From NCBI GenBank assembly GCA_963555705.1, contig OY743189.1, positions 4,171,501-4,235,500 on the forward strand: a stretch of 64,000 nucleotides of DNA, given 5' to 3'. The DNA is from Ligustrum vulgare (lineage: Eukaryota; Streptophyta; Magnoliopsida; Lamiales; Oleaceae). The position numbers were made by a program, and so were the translations under genes. The notes beneath the pieces are model-generated. The model was not told where the DNA came from. It was given only the letters and a program-made list of their open reading frames with translations, and did not search any database. Numbering within the stretch: the stretch's first letter is position 1; each line of letters starts with the position of its first letter. Of the stretch, positions 38,792 to 49,831 are shown one piece after another.

Positions 38792-41700
38792 TATAGCGAC
38801 CCAGAATTTTTATGCAATTTTATAATTATTTTAATATTTAGAAAATTGTGTCGCTACTATTTCACCTATTATTTTGAAGTTAACGCCGCGACGAATTCGT
38901 CTAGCCAAGTCAAGAAATATCGAATTTGTTCGATTTTAAATTAAAATCCGAATTTCTAAAATTATGTTATTTTAATTATTTATTCAAAGTATTATTTTAA
39001 AAATCATTTTTAATTCCAAATTTATTAAAATATCCCAATGATCCTTATTCAAATTATTTCAAGTCCAAATACGTATTTCAATTTTATCTCAAAATTTATT
39101 TATTCTCAAATGTATTTTCAGTCCAAAAACATATCTGTTTCAAATACGCTTCTTGATCAAAGTTAGTCCAATATTCATAATCAAAATTTATATTACATAA
39201 ATTTCTCTACACATGTTGATTTTCTTTTTCCATCTAATTGCACCCCACATGTTTTCTTCTTTATCACCAAAGCATCCCCATCATATCTTTACACCAATTT
39301 TATCAAAGAATTCCCACCACCACCCGTATGCATCACATTTTCCACCAAATCAACCATCATTATGTTTCAACATAATGATGATGTATCCATGTTCTATTTT
39401 TTTTTTATCACACCAAATTCTCCACTACAAATCCTCTGCCTAATGCCAATTATAAATTTCCACCTCAGTCAGAAAACCATAACCGTCTGCAACCAAGAAA
39501 CACTGTAAGCTTGGCCAGTTTTTATTCTACCTCCACACACACCAGCAGTATACACAATTTGCAATCAACCTTGCCACTACAAATCAAGAACCACCATCAC
39601 GCAGTCATCATCAAACCCCAACCGCCACCATAACTACCAACCTTCAATCCGTTTTCCCAACTCAATGCCAATCAAAACATCAATCTGAAACCAATCTACA
39701 GCCTCAACTCTATAACCAGCTGAATCCTATTATCATCACCCTGATTACTCACAACGTTTCACCAACCCAATCCATTTCAGCTGCCATTTCCAATTCAATA
39801 CCAAATCTAATACATACAGCAAACCAAGTTCACTGCAATACCACAAATCACAACTCTGCAGCCATCACTGTCAACCAACAATCCTCAATCCAGCTACCAC
39901 AATTATCAGTTGCAGCCCCAAACCATAATCACGAAACCTATGTATCATCAACATCATCACCTCAACCATCACTGTCTCTGCCATTTCAAATTCAATCCAC
40001 CACCTCACCGGTTCAACCAAATCACAATCACCATCATCAGGATCAAACACCACCTTCGTTCCCTGCATCCAGAGCCACAACCGTCGCCTGAAAACTCTAA
40101 GAATCCACCATTAACCCCAAACAAATCAAAACCAACCTCAAATCAAAACCAAAACCACCCACTGCCCACTTCAGTTTTGTCAAACAATAGAAACCCGAAA
40201 CAAGAAATAAACCAAGCCCAAGACTTACCTTCGATCGCCGACTGATTTACCGGCACGACCACCGGATTTCGCAGTTAAGACCCAACTCCCAAATCGCGAT
40301 CTAAGCCACGGTTCGTCACAGTTTCTCACACCCAACTCGCACTGAAACCCTAATCTTCAACCCCATCCCTTGCCGCACCTTGCACTGGTGTTTCGCCGGT
40401 GAATCGCCGGCGGATTGGCGACACAAAACAACCACTGATTTTCCCTGATTTCGCACGCCTCTCTCTCTGTCTGATTCAGATTGTGAGTGAGAGAGAGAAG
40501 ATAAATCTGATGTTTTAAAATAATGATTTTCAAAATTTGCGCGTCAGTCCCTGAAGTTTTAAAGCCTTTCAATTCAGTCCCTATGTTTTAAAATCATCAA
40601 TTTCAGCCCTTAAGTTTTAAATGAGTTTTAATCAGCCCTTTCATTTTCAAAATCTGATCACTTCAGTCCCTGCTGATTTACTTTTAAGCTCAAGTTTCAA
40701 AAGTATTCATTTGAGTCCCTCAACTATCAAAAGTATCTATTTTAGTCCCTCAACTTTCAAAATATCTATTTTAGTCCCTGAACTTTCAAAGCATTCATTT
40801 TAGTCCCTCAACTTTCAAAACATCAATTTTAGTCCTCAAATTATAATTTATCATTTTGAACTATATATTCGATAGACTAAAATGACTTATTGGCTAAGAC
40901 GAAGCGTACGGAGAATTTAAAGAAATTGAAGTCATTCCCGCTCAACTTTGCACTCGTCGGATTTGAGGTAGACTCGCACTTATTAATTGATTTAAATTAT
41001 GATTTCATATAAATGTCATGTGACTTGTGAAAGTCAATTTTCAAGAAAATTAAGTATGTTTTTATGAAAGGTAAACATACCTTATGTTTTCATGAAAAGT
41101 AAGTATGTTTTTATGAAAAGAAAATATACTTTATGTTTTTACGAAAAGTAAGTATACCCTATGCTTCACGAAAATGTTTTTTTTGGATCATTGCTATGAA
41201 ATCAATCTACCAAGATTGTTATGGGTCCCATATGATAAGTTATGATATGTTAAGGGGACCGGAGTTTTAGTAGCGCTACACATAAGAATTCTTGCCACGA
41301 AGTTCGGTAACATTCTTGTGTCTCCTATGTTTATGAGGATTTGCCACGAAGTTCGGTAAAATTCCTATGTTTCCATATGTTTATGAGGATTTGCCACCTA
41401 AGTTCGGTAAAATTCCTGTCGCATATGTTTATGAGGATTTCGATCCTATCTTATGTTATGATGCAATTGATCCCTATGAATTTCAAAAATTATGCTTGGT
41501 ATACTTACTACATAAGAATTCTTGCCACCTAAGTTCGGTAAAATTCTTATGTTTATGAGGATTTCAATCCTATCCTATGTTATGATGAAAACTTACTGTT
41601 ATTATGATTTTACTGCATAAGAATTCTTGTCACCTAAGTTCGGTAAAGTTCTTGTGTCTCTTTATGTTTATGAGGATTTCAATCCTATCTTATGTTATGC

Positions 41701-42337
41701 TTTCAAAAGAAATTATGCTTGGCATAATTAAAATGTGTTTTATAAGTATATGGTTTTCAAAGAGCTGTTTTCAAAGAGCTAATTTCAAAGAGCCTATGAT
41801 TTGCAAAATATGTCCCGTGCTGTAATGCACAATATGAGTTTTATCAAGAGCCGTTTTATAAAGAAGCTCTATCAATGCCCGTTTTATAAAGAGCCGGGAT
41901 TTATGTGTTTAATCATCTTATAAATTAAATTAATTTGCGATGAGTCTACTGAGTATTTCCCCCATGAAATACTCACCCTACTTTTTAACAGTTTTGCAGA
42001 TTTCGGAGACGGTGGCGAGCGATGAATGATGGTGGCAATAATCGTTGAACGGTTGAAAGTTTGACGTTAATGATTTCCGTATTTTCCAAACAATCGAATA
42101 ATTTAGAGAAGTTCATTTATTTGAGAAATTATGATATTAGCAATTTCTTTACAATATTAATGGTTCGATTTACTATTTCAAATGGTTTCATAAATATTTT
42201 CAATTTTAGCGGCCATTACAGTTTATTTAATGTTGCCAAAAATGAATTTCAATTATTTCTTCCGCAAAAATATTATTCGAAAAATTTAGACAGAAAATGA
42301 CGTAGTGAATCGGGTATACGGAACTCGGGGTGCTACA
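38792..42337 (+). repeat. LTR5 (3546 bp)
   Basis: Outermost right LTR, followed directly by the right TSD and not by a PBS. It carries the most private substitutions: TTTTGTCAAAC near 40180, AACCCGAAAC, TATGGTTTTC near 41750, TTAGCAATTTC, AAATATTTTC, and GGGGTGCTACA at the terminus. This fits an original terminal LTR that has been exchanged less than the inner ones. Confidence 0.92.
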
Positions 42338-42342
42338 GCTAA
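42338..42342. repeat. Target-site duplication, right (GCTAA)
   Basis: Exact match to 13520-13524. Together they show that the complete five-LTR array sits at a single insertion site in the gag pseudogene. Confidence 0.92.
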
Positions 42343-42594
42343 ATAGGGATATTGCCAATGTGATAGAGATACAACACTATGTGGAGTTGGAAGACATGGT
42401 ACACCTGGTCATGAAGGTTGAAAGGCAATTGAAGCGAAATGCGGCAAACAATGCAATCTCTGGGCTCTTATCCTACTTCACAACCAAAACAAGATGTTAA
42501 TGAAGAACATGGGCTAAAAAGAAGGGTAAAGCCAACACATAAAGGTAAAAATAATTCTTATTCCCCACCTACTAAGGATAGTGTTGTGAAAATA
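42343..42594 (+). pseudogene. Ty3/gypsy gag, 3' part
   Basis: Resumes the gag frame left at 13524: a RDIANV...QHYVELEDMVHLVMKVERQLKR segment, the end of the gag core in plant chromoviruses. It then decays through stops near 42500. The frame is lost where another repeat begins at about 42595. The zinc-knuckle, protease and pol regions are absent. Confidence 0.85.
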
Positions 42595-43100
42595 TCGTAA
42601 GTGCGCAATAATGTTAACAAGTAGTAAAGAGGACTTTTTGAGTCCGAGTTGTCGATGCCATGAGGACAGATTTATTTACTATTAGCTTCGATTAATCAAA
42701 TCCTAGACTACAAATAAATATTAAGATATTGATTTTTGAACAACTATACTACTGAAAGTAATTAAATATCAAAATAAACTAAATAAGCAAATAAAAAGAT
42801 TTGATTTTTTTTTTTTTTTTTTATGAATTAAAAGTGTTGGGACTCACAATTTCATCCTAGTTCTCCTATCCAATTTTTCACCTCATATTTTCTTTCTAAA
42901 ATAGTATTTGATCGAATTCACTAATGTATCTAATTTATCTCTCTTGGGTTCAAATTAGGTCTACTTAACTAAGTCAATCGTGTATCACTACAGAGGGTCA
43001 GAGCTCTCCTTAGCTAAATGAATTAAATTGCCTAGGAATTCATAAATGATCACATACAACTCACATTTTGAAACGTGTAATTGCAATTTCAAATGATCCA
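42595..43100 (-). repeat. Dispersed repeat (copy C) inserted in the gag remnant
   Basis: Begins TAAGTGCGCAATAATG, then TTTGAGTCCGAGTTGTCGATG, corresponding to the start of copy B at 2928 and the inverse of the end of copy A. It includes a ~15-T run (about 42808-42822) and a TTGGGACTCACAATTTCATC block matching a diverged block in copy B. It is non-coding. Confidence 0.45.
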
Positions 43101-43143
43101 CAGAAATAGCATGCATTGAAAATGAGATAGAGATTTTGCTGTG

Positions 43144-43440
43144 ATTTTGTCCCGAAAAGGTAACAATTAAACATATTTTCTGGCCTCAAATCTGCCTTCT
43201 GAATAACCTATTTCATACTAATAACAGGCAATCACAAGGCATTTTTAATTATGTCTATACATATAGAAACACACACTCAAAAAGGTAACAAGTACATCTG
43301 TTTTTTGCCCTTTGTAATAAGGCCTAGCTGCCTGAAAACTACCTTTTTAATTGACCTATGGACGACAGCATTTAATGTTAACAGTTTACACTTAATTATG
43401 TTTATACATACATACACAGGTTAACACGCAGCCCCATCTT
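43144..43440. repeat. Diverged direct duplication (~185 bp units)
   Basis: Two diverged blocks each start with an AAAAGGTAACAA phrase (about 43156 and 43281), continue through TTTT..GCC and AATAAC/AATAAGGCC, and end near AATTATGT(C/T)TATACATA. They are followed by two copies of a TTGTAGT(A/C)...CTTCTTCATTCACA(T/G)TCCAG phrase (about 43440 and 43508). This is probably repeat structure at the edge of the Helitron-like fragment. Confidence 0.4.
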
Positions 43441-43560
43441 GTAGTACCTTCTTCATTCACATTCCAGCCTTCGCGAACCAGAATACATTAACAACAGTTA
43501 CCCATTTTGTAGTCTCTTCTTCATTCACAGTCCAGAAGAAAATAACACCAGTTCATTACT

Positions 43561-43725
43561 ATGGCAAACAACACCAGCTACATCGAGGACATTAATGCTG
43601 CAAAGACTGAGTAGCAGATAGAGTTTTGGGTAGCACGCCTTTAGAAGGTATCTGACTTCAATAAAAGAGACATGTATGTTAGCATTGAGATGGTTTTGAC
43701 TGACAGACATGTAAGTTCAAAGTGA
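43561..43725 (+). pseudogene. RPA1-like / Helitron-associated fragment
   Basis: A short frame from the ATG at 43561 reads MANNTSYIEDINAAKTE, a stop, then a WVARL segment, a stop, then VSDFNKRDMYVSIEMVLTDRH. The pattern (V-x-R-L ... V-S-D-F ... S-I-E-M-V-L-x-D) resembles the first OB fold of the replication protein A large subunit. That domain is commonly found in plant Helitrons and their captured fragments. Two in-frame stops and loss of the rest make it a relic. No rolling-circle Rep or helicase is present in the window. Confidence 0.4.
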
Positions 43726-44416
43726 TTATGTTCATGAAATGCATATTAATGTATGTTTGCTCATAGAGTGTGCATGATAACCTATTTAAAGTGAATGTAT
43801 GATAATGTGTTTGTGTTAGAAGAAGAAGAAAATAAATATAGAGAGAATGTTTGCTCATAATTTAAAAAATGTAACAGCTAACCTTTAATACAGAACTGCA
43901 GTCATCTGTGAAGTTGGTTCCTGTGTTAAAAAGTGAAGCATTTCTTTAACGATTGATTTTGTCTGCACATTAAAAAAAAAAAAAAAGCTAAGTAGATGCC
44001 TAATAATGATTGTGTTAGAATAAGGGGAGAAAATATGGACAGAAAGAGACCTCATAAGTTTCAAAATGCTACAGCCAACCTCATAAGTCTTTATTCTTTA
44101 GTATGATACATTTCTCTACAACCCACAAATTTTAAGTTTGTCTACACATTTAAAAAGAAGTGACCAACTAAAATATCACCCAAACTGTCTACCAAATACT
44201 TTTTGTTACAAGCAAAGGAGATTTGCAACAAAATCAGAGTGTTGGTTAGTATATTCCTCTTAGCATCAACTAATAATTTCAAATAACTAAGCTTCATGTA
44301 CCTCAAATTCATCATTTAATCGTCCAGTAGCAGAATTTCGAAAAGGAGACTTAACTTCATCTTCCTAAACACATTAAGGACTTGGAATGCAATTTCTGGA
44401 AATAAGCCATGAATGG

Positions 44417-45041
44417 TGTTATGACCATGCTCAAATAAGCCTGATACATAATTAGTAATGGCCCACATAAGGCTCATGGGTAACCAGCAGAACCTCATGA
44501 TGCGCCATTTACTGCTGGCCGAGGTGTCAAACTGTCTGAAGCATCATGCAGCGGAACACATTTTGCTAAGCTACATCTATCTAGGGCACACACCCAGACT
44601 AGTTACAAGACTAGTCACCGTGCAAGTTAGATACTGTGTCAAATGGATATGACCTTTCTACTAATTGTGGCTGGATGTGACAAACCTTTTAACAGGATGT
44701 GATGTATACTTTAATAGCAATGATTATAACCAAATATATAGTTTACCTTTATAATGGATTTTGGGCCTATTTTGTGGAGGGAACAACACGTGTCATGATA
44801 TTATACAAATCATTCTCACTATAAATGGAATCCATTTGCCTCTAAGGAGGAGGCCAGTAATTGTATACTCTAACTCAATATAACACTCTCAATCATTTTT
44901 CTCTCTTTTACACACTTATATTTCCCGCATTCAACATATATTTACTCAAAACAGGTCTTGACTTGAGCGTCGGAACGCAAATGAGAGCCACCATGGGCCC
45001 CTTTGCACACTAATCGTTTGTTTTAGTGTGAATGAAGGTCA
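44417..45041 (+). repeat. 5' LTR of the hairpin-minisatellite element
   Basis: Aligns along its length with 47719-48332. Shared landmarks are CACATAAGGCTCATGG, GAGGTGTCAAACTGT, TATTATACAAATCA, ATAAATGGAATCCATTT, GGAGGAGG and CTTTGCAC...TAGTGTG. Roughly 15-20% divergence by eye points to an old insertion. Confidence 0.75.
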
Positions 45042-45213
45042 ACGTTTTGGTATCGTTTATGGGAATCCACACTTCTAACCATGAAATCACGTGGTAAAAA
45101 GCTACACAAAGCCTTGAAAAAAGTCGGATAACCACTTGAAAAATAGTGAAGAACCACAAAACCTTGAAAAAAAGGTGAAGAATCTCTTGAAAAAGAGCAT
45201 AGAACCATTAAGA

Positions 45214-45380
45214 ACCTTGAAGGAGGCTTAAAACTTTGAAATATAAGGTTACTTACCTTGAAGAAGGCTTAAAACTTTGAAATATAAATTTAATTACTTT
45301 GAAAAAGGCTTAAAGCTTTGAAATATAAGTTTATTCACCTTGAAAAATGGTATGAAGCTTTGAAACACAAGCTTATTGAT
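45214..45380 (+). repeat. ~42-bp tandem repeat (CCTTGAAGAAGGCTTAAAAC)
   Basis: Four units with the core CCTTGAA(G/A)AAGGCTTAAA(A/G)CTTTGAAATATAA, followed by a variable TTA-rich spacer. Further decayed CTTGAAAAAG cores lie upstream (45110-45200). The CCTTGAAGAAGG core is nearly the same hairpin as in the next array. Confidence 0.8.
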
Positions 45381-46083
45381 CCCTGAAAAAAAGGAATCCC
45401 TGAACAAGGGACTCCTGAAGGACACCCTGAAAAAGGGAATCCCTGAACAATGGACCTTTGAAGAAGGACACCCAGAAAAAGGGAACCCCTGGATAAGGGA
45501 CTCCTAAAGGACACCCTAAAAGAGGCACCCCTGAACAAGGGACTCCTGAAGAAGGACGCCCTGAAGAAGGGAACCCCTGAACAAGGGATTCCTGAAGAAG
45601 GACACCCTAAAAGAGGGAACCCCTGAATAAGGATCTCCTGAAGGACACTCAGAAAAAGGGAACCCCTGAACAAGAGACTCCTGAAGAAGGACACCCTGAA
45701 AAAGGGAACCCTGAATAAGGATCTCTTGAAGGTCACACAAAAAAGGGATCCCTGGACAAGGGACTCCTGAAGAAGGACACTCTGAAAAAGGGAAGCCCTG
45801 AACAAGGGACCCTTGAAGAAGGACAGCCTGAAAAAGGGAACCTTCAAAAGACTCCTGAAGAAGGACACACTGAAAAAGGAAACCCATGAAGAAGGACACC
45901 CTAAAAATGGGAACCCCTGAACAAGGGACTCTTGAAGAAGGACACCCTGAAAAAAGGAACCCCCTGAACAGGGGACTCCAGAAGAAGGACACCCTGAAAA
46001 GGGAATCCTTGAACAAGGAACTCCTTAAGAAGGAAACCCTGAAAAAGGGAACTCCTAAACAAGGGACTCCTAAAGGACACCCT
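45379..46083 (+). repeat. 15-bp hairpin minisatellite in 45/46-bp trimers
   Basis: The monomers CCTGAACAAGGGACT, CCTGAAGAAGGACAC and CCTGAAAAAGGGAAC alternate to give a 45-46 bp higher-order unit (sometimes 42 bp). About 46 monomers fill 700 bp. Every monomer is a small hairpin, CCT-GAANA-AGG. Because 15 is a multiple of three, open frames arise on both strands (Phe/Arg/Ser-rich on minus, Lys/Gly/Glu-rich on plus). I treat these as by-products and not proteins. Confidence 0.9.
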
Positions 46084-46085
46084 GA

Positions 46086-46870
46086 AATGACACACGATCT
46101 AAAAGATCCTATGTGTATAAGAATTGGCTTATTGTCGAAATAACACATAGTTTAAAAGACCTTATGATCATAAGCTTCCACTTAGTGTCGAAATGACACA
46201 TGGCCTAAAAGACAAATGTTTATAAGCCTCGGCCTATGATCATAAGCCTGGGCTTAAGTTTCATTTAATCATGGTCTAAAAGACCTTATGATCATAAGCA
46301 TCGGCTAAGTGTCAAAATGACACATGGTCTAAAAGATCAAATATTTATAAGCCTCGGCTAAGTGTAAAAAATTACATATGGTCTAAAAGAACCTATGTTT
46401 ATAAGCCTCGAATTAGTGTTGAAATGACACATGGTCTAAAACACTAAATATTCTTCGGTTTAGTGTAAAAAATGACACATGGTCTAAAAGACCTTATGAT
46501 AATAAGCCTCCGCATACATCGAAATGACATATGGTCTATAAGACCAAATATTTATAAGCCTTGGCTTAGTGTCAAAAATGACACATGGTCTAAAAAACCC
46601 TATATTTATAAGCTTTGACTTAGTGTCAAAAATGACATATGGTCTAAAAGACCCTATGTTTATAAGCCTTGGCTTAGTGTCGAAATGACATATTGTCTAA
46701 AAGACCAATGTTTATAAGCCACAGCTTAGTGATGAAACGACAAACTGTCCAAGAGACTATATTTTCATATGCCTTGGCTCAAATGTTGAAAAGACACATC
46801 TCTCGAGGACCCATATGTTGTTAAGCCTTGGGCCAAGTGTCTAAGAGACATATGGTCTTAAAGGCCCATA
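46086..46870 (+). repeat. ~54-bp palindrome-chain minisatellite
   Basis: About fourteen diverged units. Each is a chain of short palindromes: GTGTCGAAATGACAC, GGTCTAAAAGACC, TTATGATCATAA and AAGCCTCGGCTTA. They are well preserved near 46140-46330 and decay to the right. Substitutions often leave at least one arm pairing, for example TCTAAAAGA. Confidence 0.85.
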
Positions 46871-47145
46871 CACTATTGATCATCGGGTGCAGTATCAAGG
46901 GACGCATGGCTTTAATGATGAAGCTCAGACTTAAAATATATCAAAGTGACACCACTAAAAATTAACCAAATAAACGGATTAATTAAAGGTGCACCCGCAA
47001 GAAACTACTAGGCCAGTAGAGGACGATGCTCATTCAACCAGATCTAACTAATGGACATAAATGTCTTAAAATTAGATTTGAGGGACTATCATGTTATCAC
47101 ATTAATATAATGTGCAGCACCGCTTCAACATGGTAGAGTACTATT

Positions 47146-47243
47146 GCAAGACCAAGAGGTTAAACCTATGATATGCCAAATTATTGCGAATTGTTGCGAG
47201 ACCAAGGTATGGAACCTATTTTATGCCAAACTATTGCGAATTG
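47146..47243 (+). repeat. ~49-bp tandem duplication
   Basis: Two adjacent copies of GC(A/G)AGACCAAG..., ending ATGCCAAA(T/C)TATTGCGAATTGT. It is part of the non-coding interior of the LTR element. Confidence 0.7.
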
Positions 47244-47718
47244 TGTAGTGATCCAAACAAGATGGTTATTACAAGAAATGAAAGAGTGCAAAAATACAAA
47301 GTCTACATAAATCAAGGAAAAAAGTTTTTAAAATTCATGGGAAATCAAGGAACTGGAGCATCTCTGGTAGAAGTGTCATCAGCTAGCTTCTCTGAAAGTC
47401 ATGTTTCCTAAGAAGGCTTCTTAGGAACCAGCAAGCCATCATTACCCTGATTTCACTAAGGCGTGAAAGTGCAGATGATGGTTGACTTGAGAGAAAAGAA
47501 GTCCAATAGTCCCTATTTCAAAAATTGTAATAAGGACACCGGACATTTGGAAATCGCGTTGCGCTACCCTTACAGGCTTTGCCCTGGAAAGTGGAAATTT
47601 CTTGAAAGCTTCATGCCATCCCAACCAAGACAATGTCCTACCATCATGGACATCCCAGCAAGCCTCTTTGATAAATCTGGTCTGTACATGAATGAACCTC
47701 CCAGATTTGAGGGACTAG

Positions 47719-48332
47719 TGTTACGACCATGCCCAAATAAGCTTGACACGTCATTTGTAAGGGACCACATAAGGCTCATGGCCCACCAGCAGAACCCCGT
47801 GATACGCCTTTTACTATTGGTCGAGGTGTCAAACTGTTCGAAGCATCACGCACAGGAACCCCACGTTATCGAACTGCATCTATTCGGAGCACACACCCTG
47901 GACTAGTGATAAGACCAATCACTGTGCAGGTCAGATTTCCAGAAGGATATGACATTTCTGCTAATTGCGGCTGGATGTGACAAACCCTTTAACTAGATGT
48001 GTTGTTTATATAGATAGCAATGATTATAAACAAATATATAGTCTACCTTTATAATTAATTTTGGGCCTGCCACATGGAGGAAACAACACATGTCACGATA
48101 TTATACAAATCACTCTCACTATAAATGGAATCCATTTTCCTCCAAGGAGGAGGTTAGTAATTCTATACTCTAACTCAATATACTACCCTCACTCCCTTTT
48201 ACACACTTGTACTTCCCGCATTCAACATATATTTACTAAAAATGGGTCTCGACTTGAGCATCGAAGTGCAAAAGGGAGCCACCCCGGCCCCCTTTGCACG
48301 CTGATCGTTTATCTTAGTGTGCAAGAAGTCCA
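47719..48332 (+). repeat. 3' LTR of the hairpin-minisatellite element
   Basis: Partner of 44417-45041, preceded by the purine-rich GATTTGAGGGACTAG. Short frames across it (for example 47463-47906) reflect chance openness in the 3' interior and LTR. No conserved domain is visible. Confidence 0.75.
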
Positions 48333-49290
48333 CGTGTTCAAGAGGGAGGAGCTAAGACGTGTTGATCCAAGGTCCTACCTGATTTTGTGGTCAACAAATG
48401 GCATGCAGCAAGTTGACAACACTCATGGGTGCTTCCTCTATGATCGGTAGTTGATGGCGGCGCTTTTGGCACTGATACCCTACCTTGATCGTGGTGGAAA
48501 TGGCAGCCACAAGTGTCCTGCACACGATCGTTAGGGTACTGCTGCTAAAATGGATGGTTGATCGCGACACCTTTGGTGTCGTGATCTCACCTGAATCACG
48601 ATAGCAGCGGCACTACAAGTGCTGCTGCCTATGCAGCGCTGCGGGTCGATGGTCAGCACCACCGTGGTGCTATAGCTGTTGCGATCGGTGGTTCATACCA
48701 CCTTGATGGCGATAGTACACAGAGGATGGTGTTGTGGTGACATGATCCCAGGTGTTTTTTCGGCGATGGCATTTCGATGGTTGGCGTCTGAAACTTTCTT
48801 GTTCTCGATTAGGTCACAACAACCATGCAAGAGGAAGGAAATGGGTCATTTTCAGTTGGGCTGTTAATTTCATTTAGGCTGGACTTTACATTGGGCTTAG
48901 AAATATTATTTGAAGAGGTCAAGTAATTGGCTAGACACTTGCAAATGGAAATTGAAGAATTGGGCCGGGTTGTGGCTCAATAGAATCTTTAATTACTTTA
49001 TAATCTGTGTCTAGGTTTGGGCCATAAATCATGTTCTTATTTATTTTATTATTTCATTTATTTATTGCTTTAATTGAATTGTGAATGAATGTCATTTGAT
49101 AACATGTCATGTAGATCAAATAAACACCACTCTAGGTACTATATTGTCATCCATTGTTTTATATTTTACTTTATTTTCTAAATGTTAGATTAGAAAATAA
49201 ATTTGGTAACTATTAAATCGATTTTAAAAATGAAAATTTATTATGTAATTATTAAATGAAAGCTCAATAGTTTAAAAATATTAAGTGAGT
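48333..49290. other. GC-richer unclassified segment with a hairpin cluster
   Basis: No coding sequence is recognised. Between 48565 and 48712 several adjacent perfect or near-perfect hairpins occur: CGACACC/GGTGTCG, CGTGAT/ATCACG, CAGCGGCACT/AGTGCTGCTG, GCAGCGCTGC, AGCACCAC/GTGGTGCT and GGTGG/CCACC. The local GC content is well above the flanks. It may be the remnant of another mobile element. Confidence 0.4.
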
Positions 49291-49831
49291 GATGGTGCAA
49301 ATTCTTGAACCATCGGCCTCCCTTATTATCCCACTAGTAAAATTTTGTGATTGCCTCGTGCTAATTTATTTAGTTTCCCTATAGGAGGGTTGCACTGTTT
49401 TGGTTACTGGTTTAGGCCCAATTAGGTGGTGATTCTTTAAGTATGAATTAATCATGATTACCCTATAGGTAACGTAATTAATTTGGTATTTGAAAAATCA
49501 TCAATTTAAGGGTTGAACACTTAAATCAAAGACATCGTGGAGACTTCCTATAGAATATCCAAACGATGTCAATGATGGCCAAACTTTAACGACAATAAAA
49601 TTAATATCGCGTGAGATGCTAGATATATCGATTTTAGTGGGAGGGTCTCAGTCTAACCATAAATCACATTTATTTCTCCTATAGAGAAATGTGTTTAAGA
49701 TTTTAGGGTTTGGGTTGTTGTCATATTATAGTAGTTTTGGGTCTGCTTGTGCATAATTTTTTCTTCATGCATCATATATGAGATTATCGAATGCATAGCT
49801 CATTTTCTTTATTTTATTTTATTTCAGAAAA
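49291..49831 (+). other. Probable leader of the copia element
   Basis: Non-coding sequence directly before the gag ATG at 49832, ending TTTATTTCAGAAAAATG. The placement suits the untranslated leader of a Ty1/copia element. I could not identify its 5' LTR border or a canonical primer-binding site. Confidence 0.35.

Larger units (their letters stand above)
13525..42337 (+). mobile_element. Tandem array of a non-autonomous Ty3/gypsy-type LTR element (5 LTRs, 4 internals)
   Basis: The order is LTR-internal-LTR-internal-LTR-internal-LTR-internal-LTR, with unit lengths of 6319, 6314, 6320 and 6314 bp. LTRs start TATAGCGACCC and end GGGGCGCTACA, which are near-inverted termini. A tRNA-iMet PBS (TGGTATCAGAGC) follows each of the first four LTRs. 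A GGGGGTAAGA polypurine tract, preceded by a gypsy-style FEDE-encoding phrase, precedes LTR2 to LTR5. The internals have no gag or pol, so the element depended on a helper. One 5-bp TSD flanks the whole array. LTR and internal copies differ by only a handful of bases, so the array is very young. Confidence 0.93.
44417..48332 (+). mobile_element. Non-autonomous LTR element with a hairpin-minisatellite interior
   Basis: Two diverged direct repeats (44417-45041 and 47719-48332) start TGTTA(T/C)GACCATGC and end ...GAAGGTCA / ...GAAGTCCA. A TTTGAGGGACTAG polypurine-like tract precedes the second. A weak TTGGTATC primer-site-like phrase follows the first. The 2.68 kb interior has no retroviral ORFs and is mostly tandem repeats. 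The flanking 5-mers do not match (AATGG and CGTGT), so the element is old or rearranged. Confidence 0.7.

Noticed and set aside
45335..46148. Overlapping open frames of 85-210 aa on both strands across the minisatellite
   Set aside because: The repeat monomer is 15 bp with no stop in several frames, so long frames arise automatically. Composition is monotonous and no start context or domain supports a protein.
47463..47906. 147-aa frame near the 3' LTR of the minisatellite element
   Set aside because: Extends from the non-coding interior into the LTR. No domain is visible, and the corresponding 5' LTR part does not preserve the frame.
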